Positions 54,822-64,000 of a DNA stretch of 64,000 nucleotides are shown in pieces (the first letter of the stretch is position 1; the number at the start of each line of letters is the position of its first letter). The translations under genes were made by a program, and so were the position numbers. The notes beneath the pieces are model-generated. The model was not told the DNA's origin. It ran no database searches and worked only from the letters and a program-made list of their open reading frames with translations. The stretch is from Deltaproteobacteria bacterium (lineage in GTDB: Bacteria; Myxococcota; Kuafuiibacteriia; Kuafuiibacteriales; Kuafuiibacteriaceae), in contig JACKEN010000004.1 in NCBI GenBank assembly GCA_020632995.1, positions 186,001-250,000 on the forward strand, given 5' to 3'.

Positions 54822-56736
54822 GGTGCCACCACCTGCGCGACCGCGGGCGCCACGTGGATGGCCTCCGCCGCGGAGGTGAAGACGTGGTCGGCGAAGGTGG
54901 CCAGCGCGGCCTCGTCCGACGCCTCGAGGTGGTCGGCCTCGACCGAGACGGTGCGAGTGAACTCGACCTCGTCGGGCCGCTCTGCCACCGCGACCTTGAC
55001 CGCGAGGCCGGCCCCCGACCAGGCGCGGGGCGCGGGGACCCGGGTGATGGTGCCCTGCCCGCTCGGCCGGTACACGACCCGCTCCACCCGGCTCCAGGTG
55101 TCACCGAACCAGATCTGCGCCTTGCGCCCGCGCCGCACCCGGTGCTCCCCCGCCGACATGATGAGCCGTCCCAACCCCAACACCCGGTGGTCCCCGGCCG
55201 AGATCCACAGCGCCGCGGGGTCGAAGCGCGCCGTCACCCGCACCGCGCCGTCGGGCTCGGTCTGCAGGCTGACCTGCTCGATCTCGAGCCCGTCCGGATC
55301 TGCCGCGAAGCCCCGCGCCGCCTCCGCGAGCTGCCCCGCCGGCGCGCCCAGGAGCCCACGCCAGGCCACCGCCTGGTAGCCCGTCAGGCGCGCCTCCAGG
55401 TGCCCCTCGGCGCCCTCGATCCGCCACGTGATCTCCCGGCGCACCTCGACCGGGCGCGGCACCCGCAACAGCCGCGCGCCCGCCGGGTCGAGCACCAGGA
55501 CCTGACGCCCCGCCACCGAGGGCGGCAGCTCCCTGAAGGCCACCGTGGTCATGGTCGGATCGAGGTAGGTGTACCCGCCCGCGCCGTCGGGGAGCGCCGC
55601 CACCGCGTGATAGAACGCGGACAGGCGCGGTACCTGCTCGCTGAGGTCCCGCGCCAGGGGCGACACCAGCGCCACGTGGGCGGTCACCCCCTGCCGCGCC
55701 AGGAGCTGGATGAGGAGCCACGCCTTGTCCTTGCAGTCCCCCCAGCCCTGCTCGAGGACCTCCCTCGGCGGGTGGGGCAGGTAGCCGCCCAGGCCCTGAT
55801 AGACCGCGGCGTAGCGGATCTGGTCCCGCACCCACCGGTAGGCGTCGGCCGGGTCTCCCGGACGCAAGTCCACCTGCAAGTTCTCGAGCGCCTCCGGAGC
55901 GAGCGGCGTCAGCTGTGCCCACTGGCCACGGACCTCGGCCGCGAGGTCCTCCCAGGTGCCCACGCCCTCGCCCCCGGGGCCCTTCACCACCACCCCGAGC
56001 ACCGGCGCCACCAGCTCCGCCGGCGGCGCATAGGGCACGGGCTCCGTCGGTGCGAGGTCGTGGAGGCCCAGGTGTGCACCTGCCCCGCCTCCGACCGCGC
56101 CACCTGCGCGGGGAAGCGCTCGACGCCGCCCTCGCGCTGCATGCGCCCCTCCACCGTCCAGCCCGCCGGCACCTCGACCGAGAAGCGCGACGCGAGCACG
56201 AGGACGCCCGGGCGGTCGAAGCGCCACTGCCGCACGGCGGCGCCCCGGTCGCCCCGGATCGTGTACGCCACCTCCACCACGTCCCCGACGTCCACCCCCG
56301 GCACCTCCAGCCGGGCCTCCCCGTAGCCGGTGAAGATGTACTCGGACGGCCGGACGTCGGCGACGAGCGCCACGCCCGCGTTGGTGAGCGCCTGGACCTC
56401 GCCGCTGGGCGCAATCGACCTTGCAGAGACCGACTCGAGCGACTCCCCCACCCCGATGTCGACGCGCACGTCCGCGAGCTCGCGTCCGCGGCGCGTGAGG
56501 ACCTTGTAGCGCATGCGGTAGGTGTGGCGATGGCCGGCTCTCGGGTCCCGCGGGTCTTGGAACCGCAGATCGCCCGCCTGCTCCATGAACACCACGTCGG
56601 CGCGCGGATACCGGGCCGAAGTGACCTCAGGCGCGGGCGCGGGCGCCTCTGCCAGCGGCTTGACCACGGGCAACCGGAAGCCCGACAGGAGCGCCCATCC
56701 AACGAGGGCCAGCAGGGCGCAGGGGACGGTGCGCAT
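54818..56736 (-). CDS. DUF3857/transglutaminase-type exported protein (one frameshift near 56055)
   Basis: About 640 residues from ATG 56736 with a signal peptide (A-L-L-A-L-V-G-W-A-L-L-S-G-F). It has a DUF3857 beta domain, then a transglutaminase-like core with W-V-R-D-Q-I-R-Y, Q-G-W-G-D-C-K-D-K-A-W-L-L (the Cys is the family's catalytic residue), F-Y-H-A-V-A-A (His) and Y-L-D-P-T (Asp), so this copy keeps a full Cys-His-Asp triad while its downstream partner does not. A DUF3858-like tail ends V-A-Q-V-V-A-P. The two frames meet at H-T-W / L-H-D-L. It is probably a periplasmic enzyme acting on peptides; the exact reaction is unknown. Confidence 0.85.
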
Positions 56737-56847
56737 CGCCTCTATGTGCCGGTTTTGTCCAACCCCCGCAACCTGTCCCGAGGTACAGGCTCGGCCCGCA
56801 GTCGCGGCCCGAAACCCGGCGGTCCTCGGTCACCGCGTTCGCGATGG

Positions 56848-58255
56848 TCAGGCGAGGCGAGCGAGCAACGAGTGCTTGTAGGCCTCGACCACGTCGACCT
56901 CGAGCAGGGTGCCGGGGGCGTAGATGCCGTCCACGTGCACCGGGCGGTTCTGGCCGTTACGGCCGGTGCTGCGGGTGGGGTCGGTCTTGGAGGGGCCCTC
57001 CACCAGCACCGTCTGGCGCTCGCCCACCATGCTCTGCAACCACTCTTGCGTGATCTCGTCCTGGCGAGCCTGCAGGATGCGCAAGCGCTCGAAGCGCTCG
57101 GGTACCGGCACCGGGTCGGGGAACTCCACCGCCTTGGTGCCGGTGCGCTCGGAGAAGGCGAAGGAGAACGCGCCCTGGTAGCGGACCTCCTCCATCAGGC
57201 TCATGGTGTCGAGGAAGTCGGCCTCGGTCTCGCCCGGGAAGCCCACGATCACGTCCGTCGTCAACGCGACCTGCGGCGCGACCTCACGGAGGCGGTGGAT
57301 GATCGCCAGGTACTCCTCACGGGTGTAGTCCCGGCGCATCGCCTGCAGGATCGAGGTGCTGCCGCTCTGCACCGGCAGGTGCATGTGCGGGCAGAGCTTC
57401 GGGATCTCGGAGAAGGCCCGGATCTGGGCGTCGGAGAAGGACGACGGGTGGGGAGGAGGTGAAGCGGATGCGCTCGATGCCGTCGATCTCGGCCACCCGG
57501 TAGAGGAGCTCCGCGAACGGGATCTGGCCGTCGTCGGGCCGGTTCCCGTAGCTGTTCACGGTCTGGCCGAGGAGCACCACCTCCTTGGTGCCGCGCTCCG
57601 CCAGGACCCGGACCTCGTCCAGGATCTCGCTCGCGGCCCGGCTCACCTCGCGCCCCCGGGTGTAGGGCACCACGCAGTAGGTGCAGAACTTGTCGCAGCC
57701 CTTCATCACGCTGACGAAGGCGCTCACCTCGACCGGGCCGTCGCCCAGCTTCGGGAAGTCGAAACCTGCCTTGCGGCCCAACAGGCGCGTCTCGTCGAAG
57801 CGGCCGTGCTCGGCCTGGACGCTCCGCACCATCTCGGGCAGGCGCCCGATGTGGTCGGGCCCGAAGACGATGTCGGCGTGGGGGATGCGCTCGAGGAGCT
57901 TGCTCCCCTCCTGGGTGGCCACGCAGCCGCCGATCGCGAGCACCACGTCGGGGTTGGCGCGCTTCACCTTCTTCATCTGCCCGGCCCGGGTGCGGACCTT
58001 CTGCTCCGCCTTCTCACGCACGCTGCAGGAGTTCAGGATGATGAGGTCGGCGTCGTCGGGGGTCTCGGTGGGGACGTAGCCCTCCGAGGCCATCAGGCTC
58101 ACCATGCGCTGGGAGTCGTGCATGTTCATCTGGCACCCGAAGGTGTCGATGTAGACGCGCCGGGGGGCCAGGCTCGCCGCGAAGTGCAAGGGGGACTGCA
58201 CCGGGGCCGGCTCCTCGGGCGGCAGGGGCTGGACGACGGGGAGCTTCGTGACCAC
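56848..58255 (-). CDS. miaB: tRNA-2-methylthio-N6-dimethylallyladenosine synthase (one frameshift near 57455)
   Basis: About 469 residues from GTG 58255, cytosolic. It adds a methylthio group to i6A37 of tRNAs. The N-terminal MTTase domain has three Cys ligands (D-T-F-G-C-Q-M-N, L-N-S-C-S-V-R-E-K-A and G-G-C-V-A-T-Q-E-G). The radical-SAM motif is C-D-K-F-C-T-Y-C. The R-F-T-S-P-H-P segment is split by one inserted base near 57455, after which Q-S-G-S-T-S-I-L and T-D-V-I-V-G-F-P-G-E-T follow normally. The C-terminal TRAM domain binds tRNA. An essential-type, highly conserved gene broken by one base supports the sequencing-error view. Confidence 0.95.
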
Positions 58256-58309
58256 GGCGGGTCACCCTACGCAAACCGCTTGGGGTCAGAAAGCGAAAAC
58301 CGCCGCCGG

Positions 58310-59866
58310 CTACCCGAGGATCGCCCGGGCGTGGGCCGCCACCGCCAGGGGCTCCGCGCCAGGCGCCCAGGGGAGGGAGCCCAGGACGCGGTCTCGGGGG
58401 GAGCCCAGGCCGATCTCGGGCCGGGCGGGGGAGAGCCTGCCCTCCGCGTCGCTCGGGAGCTCGCGGACCGCCTCGAGGAGCGCCCGGTACTCCGGGGCGT
58501 CCTGGCGGTTCACGGGGCCCGCGCCGGCCTGCCCGAGGCGGCGCTGGAGCTCGTCCACCAGGAGCTCGTCCCCCTGGAGCATGGGGAACGCGGTGATCTC
58601 GCGCCCCATGAGGCGCACGATCATCGCCACGCTGTCGATGCACACCCCGGTGTCACCGTAGCCCGCCATGGGGCGCTTGGCCCGGCTCGCCGCCGCGTTG
58701 ATGACGTCGGAGAGCAGGCCCGAGTACTTCGCCGCGGTGAGCGCCTCGGCCCCCTCGAGCCGCGCGGTGGTGATCGTGCCGACCCAGTCGCCCCTCTGGG
58801 TGAGCCCGCTCGCGAAGAAGCCGGTGTCGGGCACGCCCTGGTACCACTTCACCTCGCCGGTGACCGCCTGCCCCTTCAGCTCGGGGCCCGGCCGCACGGT
58901 GTAGACCACCTCGGAGTGCACCGCGGGGATCACCGCCTCCTCACCGTTCCTGCCGGTGACGCCGGTCTTCACCATCACCGGGGCGGCCACGCTCTTCACG
59001 CCGTCCGGGGTCTTCACCTTCAGGTCGAGGAAGTCCGCCACCCGATGGTCCACCCGCGCCTCGATCACGTGCCCGTGGGCGGCCAGGGCCTCCAAGAAGC
59101 CCTCGAGCCGGGTGTGGGTCCCGCCCTCGTAGGTCACGCTGAAGCGCGCCCCCTTGGGCAGGGTGGCGTTCTCGGCCAGGCGATCCATCACCTCGGCGAG
59201 GACGATGCGGGCCTTGGCGTCGGCGTCCCCCACCGCTGGGTCGCGCACCGAGCCCCGATAGAGGCCGGGGGCGAGCTCCTCGAGCGCCTCCGCCTTCGGC
59301 AGGCTGACCTGCACATCGCCGATCTTCGCGAAGTCGAAGTGCCTCGGGAGCTGCCGCGCCTTCTCGGCCGGCTTCATGCCCTGGCCGGCCGGGGTGCGGT
59401 GGAGCGCGGTGAAGCCGAGCTTCATCTGCTCGGGGGTCACCACCAGGGCCCCAGCGAGGAGCTCCGGCTTGAGCAAGGCAGCCTGCACGACCTCGGGGCG
59501 GGCGAGGGGCCCCACCATCTGCTCGAAGCCCTTGGCGAGGCTGGTGACCGCCTCCGCCGCCTTCGGCGAGCCCGCGACCTGGCGCAGCACCTCGATGAAG
59601 CCGACGCTGTTGGGCGCGTGCCGGGGGTCGAAGGCGAACAGCCTCGCCCCCGCGGTGGGGTCGAAGCCGCGCGCCGCCACCTGGCTCTTCCCCTGGGGCG
59701 GCGCGAAGCCCTCCACCGAGGCGGGAGGGTGGCGCCCGCCCGCGGTGGGGGCCGGCCGCTCCCGCGCAGGGCCCGCCTTCGGCGCGGCGGCCGGAGCGGG
59801 GGCCGCGGGGTCCGCCTGGACCTGGGTCAGCTTCTGGGTGCCGGGGGCGGGGACGCGGGTGGCCAT
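58310..59866 (-). CDS. Large protein of unknown function
   Basis: A 518-residue protein, intact, from ATG 59866 (a further in-frame ATG at 59902 is possible). The first ~55 residues are Pro/Ala-rich and disordered. The rest mixes helical repeats (~residues 55-190, V-E-V-L-R-Q-V-A-G-S and similar) with a beta-rich middle (~190-370) and a C-terminal helical part containing G-Y-G-D-T-G-V-C-I-D-S-V-A. There is no signal peptide or membrane helix, and no motif I can assign. It lies 54 bp before miaB in the same direction and may be co-transcribed with it. Confidence 0.65.
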   Translation of the reverse strand: MATRVPAPGTQKLTQVQADPAAPAPAAAPKAGPARERPAPTAGGRHPPASVEGFAPPQGKSQVAARGFDPTAGARLFAFDPRHAPNSVGFIEVLRQVAGSPKAAEAVTSLAKGFEQMVGPLARPEVVQAALLKPELLAGALVVTPEQMKLGFTALHRTPAGQGMKPAEKARQLPRHFDFAKIGDVQVSLPKAEALEELAPGLYRGSVRDPAVGDADAKARIVLAEVMDRLAENATLPKGARFSVTYEGGTHTRLEGFLEALAAHGHVIEARVDHRVADFLDLKVKTPDGVKSVAAPVMVKTGVTGRNGEEAVIPAVHSEVVYTVRPGPELKGQAVTGEVKWYQGVPDTGFFASGLTQRGDWVGTITTARLEGAEALTAAKYSGLLSDVINAAASRAKRPMAGYGDTGVCIDSVAMIVRLMGREITAFPMLQGDELLVDELQRRLGQAGAGPVNRQDAPEYRALLEAVRELPSDAEGRLSPARPEIGLGSPRDRVLGSLPWAPGAEPLAVAAHARAILG

Positions 59867-59961
59867 CCCCGGAGTATGTCGAGTTATGTAGGAGAGATCC
59901 ATACCCCATGGGATCCCATCCGCCGGTCGACGGACCCGGCCGCCCGTGGCATGCCCCGGGC

Positions 59962-60312
59962 ATGATCGAGCTGCCCGAGGGCGCCCCCATGGCCCGCTTC
60001 CAGTCCTATGTCCACGACCTGGAGACCCTGCACGGCTGGCTGGACGTGGACCTCGTGCACAACTGCTTCCTCATGGGGGAGGAGGTCGGCGAGCTGTTCA
60101 AGGCGGTGCGCAAGTACGAGAAGCTCTTCGCCCAGGGGGGCGCGGCCCCGGTCGACGCGGAGGCGGCCCGGGCCCACGTGGGGGAGGAGATCGTGGACGT
60201 CCTCAACTACCTGCTCGCGATCGCCAACCGCCTCGACCTCGACGTGGAGGCGGCCTTTCGGGCCAAGAACGCCACCAACCAGACCCGGAGCTGGGCCCCG
60301 ATGAAGGGCTAG
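59962..60312 (+). CDS. MazG-like nucleotide pyrophosphohydrolase family protein
   Basis: A 116-residue all-helical protein. The MazG metal-binding motifs are visible: G-E-E-V-G-E-L-F-K-A-V (E-E-x-x-E) near residue 36 and V-G-E-E-I-V-D-V-L-N-Y-L (E-x-x-D) near residue 75, then a basic tail R-A-K-N-A-T-N-Q-T-R-S-W. Such enzymes hydrolyse (d)NTPs to monophosphates, removing damaged or excess nucleotides. ATG 59962 starts just before the domain. It is a single-domain form, half the length of E. coli MazG. Confidence 0.82.
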   Translation: MIELPEGAPMARFQSYVHDLETLHGWLDVDLVHNCFLMGEEVGELFKAVRKYEKLFAQGGAAPVDAEAARAHVGEEIVDVLNYLLAIANRLDLDVEAAFRAKNATNQTRSWAPMKG

Positions 60313-60390
60313 CAACCGCCAGGCCGCGTCGGCAAGGTGACTGGCGCGCCGTTGACGCAGGGCCCCGGCCTGGGTTGACTCCCTCCCCTG

Positions 60391-61412
60391 ATGCGCGTGG
60401 TCCGCGTTCTGTTGGTTCTGGTGGTGCTGCTCGCGCTCGGGGCGGGCGGGGCCTGGGTCTTCGTCAAGCGGTCCTTCGACACCCCGAAGGATCCCTCCGG
60501 CGCGGCCGAGAAGGTGGTCTTCGAGGTCGAGAAGGGGGCCTCGGCGACGCAGGTTGGCTTGCAGCTCGAGCAGGCCGGGCTGATCGACGACGCGCGGATG
60601 TGGCGCCTGTTCCTGAAGGTGAATCCGGGCCGAGGGGCCAAGGCGGGCAAGCACGAGGTGAGCGCGGCCATGACCATGGGCCAGCTCCGCGACGCGCTGG
60701 CCGAGAACCCGATCTCGGAGGACGTGCCCCTCACCATGGTCGAGGGTGGCGCCTGGTCGACGCCGACGCCGCCCTCGCCGCGAAGGGGCTGATCGAGCCC
60801 GGCGCCTACCTCGCCGCGGCCCAGGATCCCACGAAGCTGAAGCTGCCCTTCGAGCTGCCGGAGGGGGTCACCAGCCTCGAAGGCTACCTGCTCCCCGAGA
60901 CGTACATGGTGCCGCCGGGGAAGCTCGACGTGGCGGCGCTCCTGCAGCGCCAGATCGACGCGTTCCACCAGCGCTTCCTGGTGCCGTACGGGGACGAGCT
61001 GGCGAAGAGCCCGCGCAGCCTGAAGGACGTGGTGATCATGGCCTCGATGCTCGAGCGCGAGGAGCCCAAGCCCGAGGTGCGCCCCAAGGTGGCCGGGGTG
61101 CTCTACAAGCGGCTCGACGCCAAGACCCCGCTCGGGGTGGACGCCACCAGCCGCTACACGCTCGAGAGCTGGAACGACAGGAAGGCCTTCCTGAAGAAGC
61201 TCCGAGACCCCGGAAGACCCGTACAACAGCCGGACGAAGGCGGGCCTGCCCCCACCGCCATCGGCGCCCCCAGCCTGCCCTCCCTGGTCGCGGCCCTGCG
61301 GCCGGTGGAGTCGCCGTATTGGTACTATCTGCACGACGCCCAGGCCGAGATCCACTTCGGCCGGACCCCCGACGAGCACGAAGCCAACCGCCGGCGCTAC
61401 AACGTGTGGTAG
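60391..61412 (+). CDS. mltG: Endolytic murein transglycosylase (two frameshifts)
   Basis: About 340 residues from ATG 60391. There is an N-terminal membrane anchor (V-R-V-L-L-V-L-V-V-L-L-A-L-G-A), a LysM-like subdomain (V-F-E-V-E-K-G-A-S-A-T-Q-V) and the YceG catalytic region with M-A-S-M-L-E-R-E-E-P (catalytic Glu), then Y-N-S-R-T-K-A-G-L-P-P-T-A-I-G-A-P after a break near 61217, and a closing Y-Y-L-H-D-A-Q. The other break is near 60752. It cuts nascent glycan strands to end peptidoglycan polymerisation. Confidence 0.9.
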
Positions 61413-61422
61413 ACCCGGGGCC

Positions 61423-63242
61423 ATGAGCCGCTGGTCCGCCCTCCTGCTCCTGTCGAGCGCCGCCGCCTGCACCCACGCCCAGTCCCCGCCCCTGCCGCGA
61501 TGCCGGCCGAGGTCCGGAGCGTGGCCACCGACGGGGTGAGCGACAGCGGTTTCGCAGCCCTGCTTGCCGAGCACTGGGACTACGTGATGCGCCGGCACCC
61601 GATGTGGGCCACCGAGCTGGGTGATCATCGCTTCGACGATCAGGTGCACGACCCCTCGCTCGCCGCCCAAAAGGAGGACGAGGCGAAGGCCCGGGCCTTC
61701 CTCGCCGCAGCCAAGGCGCTGGACGCGAGCAAGATGACCCCGCGGGAGCAGATCTTCTTGGCGCTCTTCATCGAGGAGCTCGAGTCGAACATCGCGAGCG
61801 AGGTGTGCCACTTCGAGGAGTGGACGATCTCGCCCCGGGGCAACCCGATCAGCGGGTGGAGCTACCTGTCGGACCTGCACCGGGTGAAGACGGTGAAGGA
61901 CGGCGAGAACCTCCTCGCCCGCTTCCAGAAGGCGGCGTGGTCGATCGACCTCGAGATCGAGAACCTGCGCCGCGGCGCCAAGCAGGGCTGGTTCGCCAAC
62001 CAGGAGTCGACCCGGCGGGTGATCAAGATGGCGCAAGATCTGTTGCAGAAGCCGGTGGCGGAGTGGGCGATGGCCAAGCCCGCGGCCGAGCCCCCCGCGG
62101 ACTGGTCGGACGCCGACAAGCAGCGCTTCTCGGGCGCGCTCCTGAAGGTCATCACCGACCAGGTGAAGCCGGCGATCCAGCGCTACCAGACCTTCGTGGA
62201 GCAGGAGGTCCTGCCCCACAGCCGGGACGAGGCGCACACCGGGGTGGGCGCCCTGCCCTTCGGTCAGGCCTGCTACCAGGCCCGGGTGGAGGCCTTCACC
62301 AGCCTGAAGAAGACCGCCCAGGAGCACCACGACATCGGCCTCGCGGAGATCGCGCGGATCAACGGTGAGATGGCCGCGCTCGGGCAGAAGCTCTTCGGGG
62401 CGAAGGACCTCGCGGAGACGCTGAACCGGCTGCGCACCGACGCCAGCCTCTACTTCGACTCGGTCGAGAGCCTCGAGGGCAAGGCCCAGGCGGCGCTCGA
62501 CAAGGCCCGCGCCGCCATCCCGAACTACTTCGGCATCCTGCCGAAGGCGGACTGCGTCCTCGCCCGCATCCCCGACTACGAGGCGCCCTTCACCACCATC
62601 GCGTACTACCGACCCGCGGTGCCGGACGGCTCGCGCCCGGGCGAGTACTTCGTGAACACCTACCAGCCCAAGACCCGGCCGCGCTTCGAGATGGAGGCGC
62701 TGACCTACCACGAGTCCATCCCCGGCCATCACCTGCAGATCGCCATCTCGCAGGAGCTGCCCGCGGTGCCCGGGTTCCTGAAGCACGGCGGGATGACCGC
62801 CTTCGTGGAGGGCTGGGCCCTGTACACCGAGCAGCTGGCCGAGGAGATGGGCCTGTACGAGGGCGACCTCGACCGGATGGGCATGCTGAGCTTCGAGGCG
62901 TGGCGCGCCTCGCGCCTGGTGGTCGACACCGGCGTGCACGCCCTCGGCTGGAGCCGCGATCAGGCCAAGCAGTTCATGCTCGAGCACACCGCGCTCGCCC
63001 CCAACAACATCGACAACGAGGTCGACCGCTACATCGTGTGGCCGGGCCAGGCCCTCGCCTACAAGACCGGCCAGATGGAGATCTGGCGCCTGCGCCGCGA
63101 GGCCGAGGCGGCCCTCGGGGCGCGCTTCGACATCAAGGCGTTCCACGACGTGGTGCTCGGGCAAGGCGCGGTGTCCCTCCCGGTGCTGCGCGGCCGGGTC
63201 GAGGCGTGGGTGGCCCAGGTGAAGGCCACCCCCGCTAGTTGA
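61423..63242 (+). CDS. DUF885-family lipoprotein, putative metal-dependent peptidase (frameshift near 61490)
   Basis: About 605 residues. ATG 61423 gives a signal peptide ending A-A-A-C, a lipobox, but that start and the main body are in different frames, joined near 61490. The body is the DUF885 fold, mostly helical, with Y-H-E-S-I-P-G-H-H (~residue 425) holding His and Glu in an HExxxxGHH arrangement that may bind metal, plus E-G-W-A-L-Y and R-L-V-V-D-T-G-V-H downstream. The family is distantly related to M32/M3 peptidases. It is predicted to be periplasmic or on the outer membrane. Confidence 0.85.
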
Positions 63243-64000
63243 AGCGCTTGTAGGGGTCCTCTTCCCGCTCCGGCTTCGGCTCCTCCGGCGCGGCGGGCGG
63301 CGGGCGGCGCACCGGGGGAGGCGGGGGTCGTGCAACCCGGCCTGCAGGGCGCGGGCTCTCGGCCGCGACCTTGGGCGGGGCCCTCACCAGGACGAGCTGG
63401 ATCTTCTGATCCATGTCGGGCACCACGCGCTCGAGCACCTTGGTGTAGCCGTCCAGCTCGAGGGTGACCTCGATAGGGACGGCCCCGCGCGCGACCTCGA
63501 GCCGGAGCGGGGTCTCGCCCTTGGGCTCGCCCGCCATGAAGACCCGCGCCCCGGCCGGGCGGCTGTCGACGTTGACCGCCACCGTCTGGGGCTCCGCCGG
63601 CGCCGCGGGCTCGACCGCCGCGGCGGGCGTCGCGGGGGCCTCGGCCTCCGCGTCCTCGCCCGTCATCGCAAGACCACCTGCGATCCCCAGGCCGAGGAGC
63701 AACACCGCGGCCGCCACCAACGCGACGACGTGGCGGTTGCGCGGCCGCACGAGCTGGCCGGAGGGGATGGAGACCGCGGACTCGGAGCGGGGATCTTCGG
63801 CGAAGGCCACCGCCGGGAGCTCCACCGAGCTGTCGGCCTCGGCCAGGGGCACCGCGGTGACCTCGCTCCCGGACTCGATGCGCGACAGGAGCGCGTGTTT
63901 CTGCTCGATGCGCTCCTCGAAGAGCTTGTGCATCACCCGCCCGAGGGACTCCTCGGGCACCTTGCCCTCGTTCAGCAGGCGCGAGACCTCGAGGAGCTCG
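63235..64000 (-). CDS. C-terminal part of a PEGA-domain serine/threonine protein kinase (5' truncated by the window)
   Basis: About 255 residues visible; the frame is open to the window edge, so the kinase domain would lie beyond base 64000. The visible part is a juxtamembrane region, one transmembrane helix (V-V-A-L-V-A-A-A-V-L-L-L-G-L-G), a Pro/Ala/Glu-rich spacer and a PEGA domain (S-R-P-A-G-A-R-V-F-M-A-G, E-L-D-G-Y), typical of myxobacterial Hanks-type kinases, ending in a Pro/Arg-rich tail. The kinase identity is inferred from this layout. An FHA protein in this window could be a partner. It overlaps the DUF885 gene's end by 8 bp. Confidence 0.75.
   Translation of the reverse strand, partial: ELLEVSRLLNEGKVPEESLGRVMHKLFEERIEQKHALLSRIESGSEVTAVPLAEADSSVELPAVAFAEDPRSESAVSIPSGQLVRPRNRHVVALVAAAVLLLGLGIAGGLAMTGEDAEAEAPATPAAAVEPAAPAEPQTVAVNVDSRPAGARVFMAGEPKGETPLRLEVARGAVPIEVTLELDGYTKVLERVVPDMDQKIQLVLVRAPPKVAAESPRPAGRVARPPPPPVRRPPPAAPEEPKPEREEDPYKRFN

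Noticed and set aside
60309..63335. A 1008-codon minus-strand open frame across mltG and the DUF885 gene
   Set aside because: Both + strand genes have clear family motifs; the antisense frame is low-complexity and due to high GC.

Overview
The window is very GC-rich (I estimate about 70%) and densely coded on both strands. The gene content points to a myxobacterium or close relative (Myxococcota): many short lipoproteins with an L-x-x-C lipobox, a ~970-residue NAD-type glutamate dehydrogenase, an ExbB-ExbD-ExbD motor set like the gliding motor, a sigma-54 activator, a B12 photoreceptor-like regulator, a PilZ-Hsp70 protein, and three DUF3857/transglutaminase-type proteins. This placement is inferred from gene content; there is no rRNA or tRNA in the window.

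Layout. 0-5.1 kb: the end of a DUF3857-type protein, an S-adenosylmethionine hydroxide adenosyltransferase, an RTX-like calcium-binding lipoprotein and a second secreted lipoprotein. 5.1-11.3 kb: NAD-glutamate dehydrogenase divergent from a CarH-like regulator, then a five-haem cytochrome c and small lipoproteins. 11.7-19.2 kb: a retinol-saturase/CrtI-like oxidoreductase, a 55-residue membrane protein coupled to mtnA, a cytochrome P450, an alpha/beta hydrolase and the ExbB/ExbD/ExbD motor. 19.3-22.3 kb: two flavodoxin-fold proteins divergent from a sigma-54 activator, with a sigma-54 promoter and three copies of a palindromic operator between them. 22.4-29.3 kb: two coupled unknown genes, a GST/WYL-regulator pair, a two-subunit GMC dehydrogenase and an HD-GYP response regulator. 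29.7-35.2 kb: a Rieske/cytochrome b-c operon, a metallopeptidase-like protein and a PilZ-Hsp70 fusion. 35.2-52.9 kb: an envelope and stress set (glycosyltransferase, FHA, HtrA, YccF, DUF2807, YceI), XerC/D-like recombinase, a cyclic-nucleotide-binding protein, gamma carbonic anhydrase, a probable effector-immunity pair, and SelO next to a disulfide oxidoreductase/peroxiredoxin-glutaredoxin operon. 52.9-64 kb: two DUF3857 proteins, MiaB, an unknown protein, MazG-like, MltG, DUF885 and the C-terminus of a PEGA-domain kinase.

Two DNA-level signals cut across the genes. A 14-bp interrupted palindrome, GCAAG-N4-CTTGC, occurs nine times exactly and about 26 more times with one mismatch. It falls in all three codon frames and mostly inside genes. 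Separately, an ~80-bp two-hairpin repeat is present three times: twice as an in-frame insert inside protein genes (once on each strand) and once between genes.

Sequence quality changes sharply. I see no frameshift before about 34.99 kb, while most genes of more than ~500 bp after it carry one or more single-base indels, often in G or C runs. I treat these as probable sequencing or assembly errors and annotate the genes as whole units spanning several frames; boundaries there are approximate.
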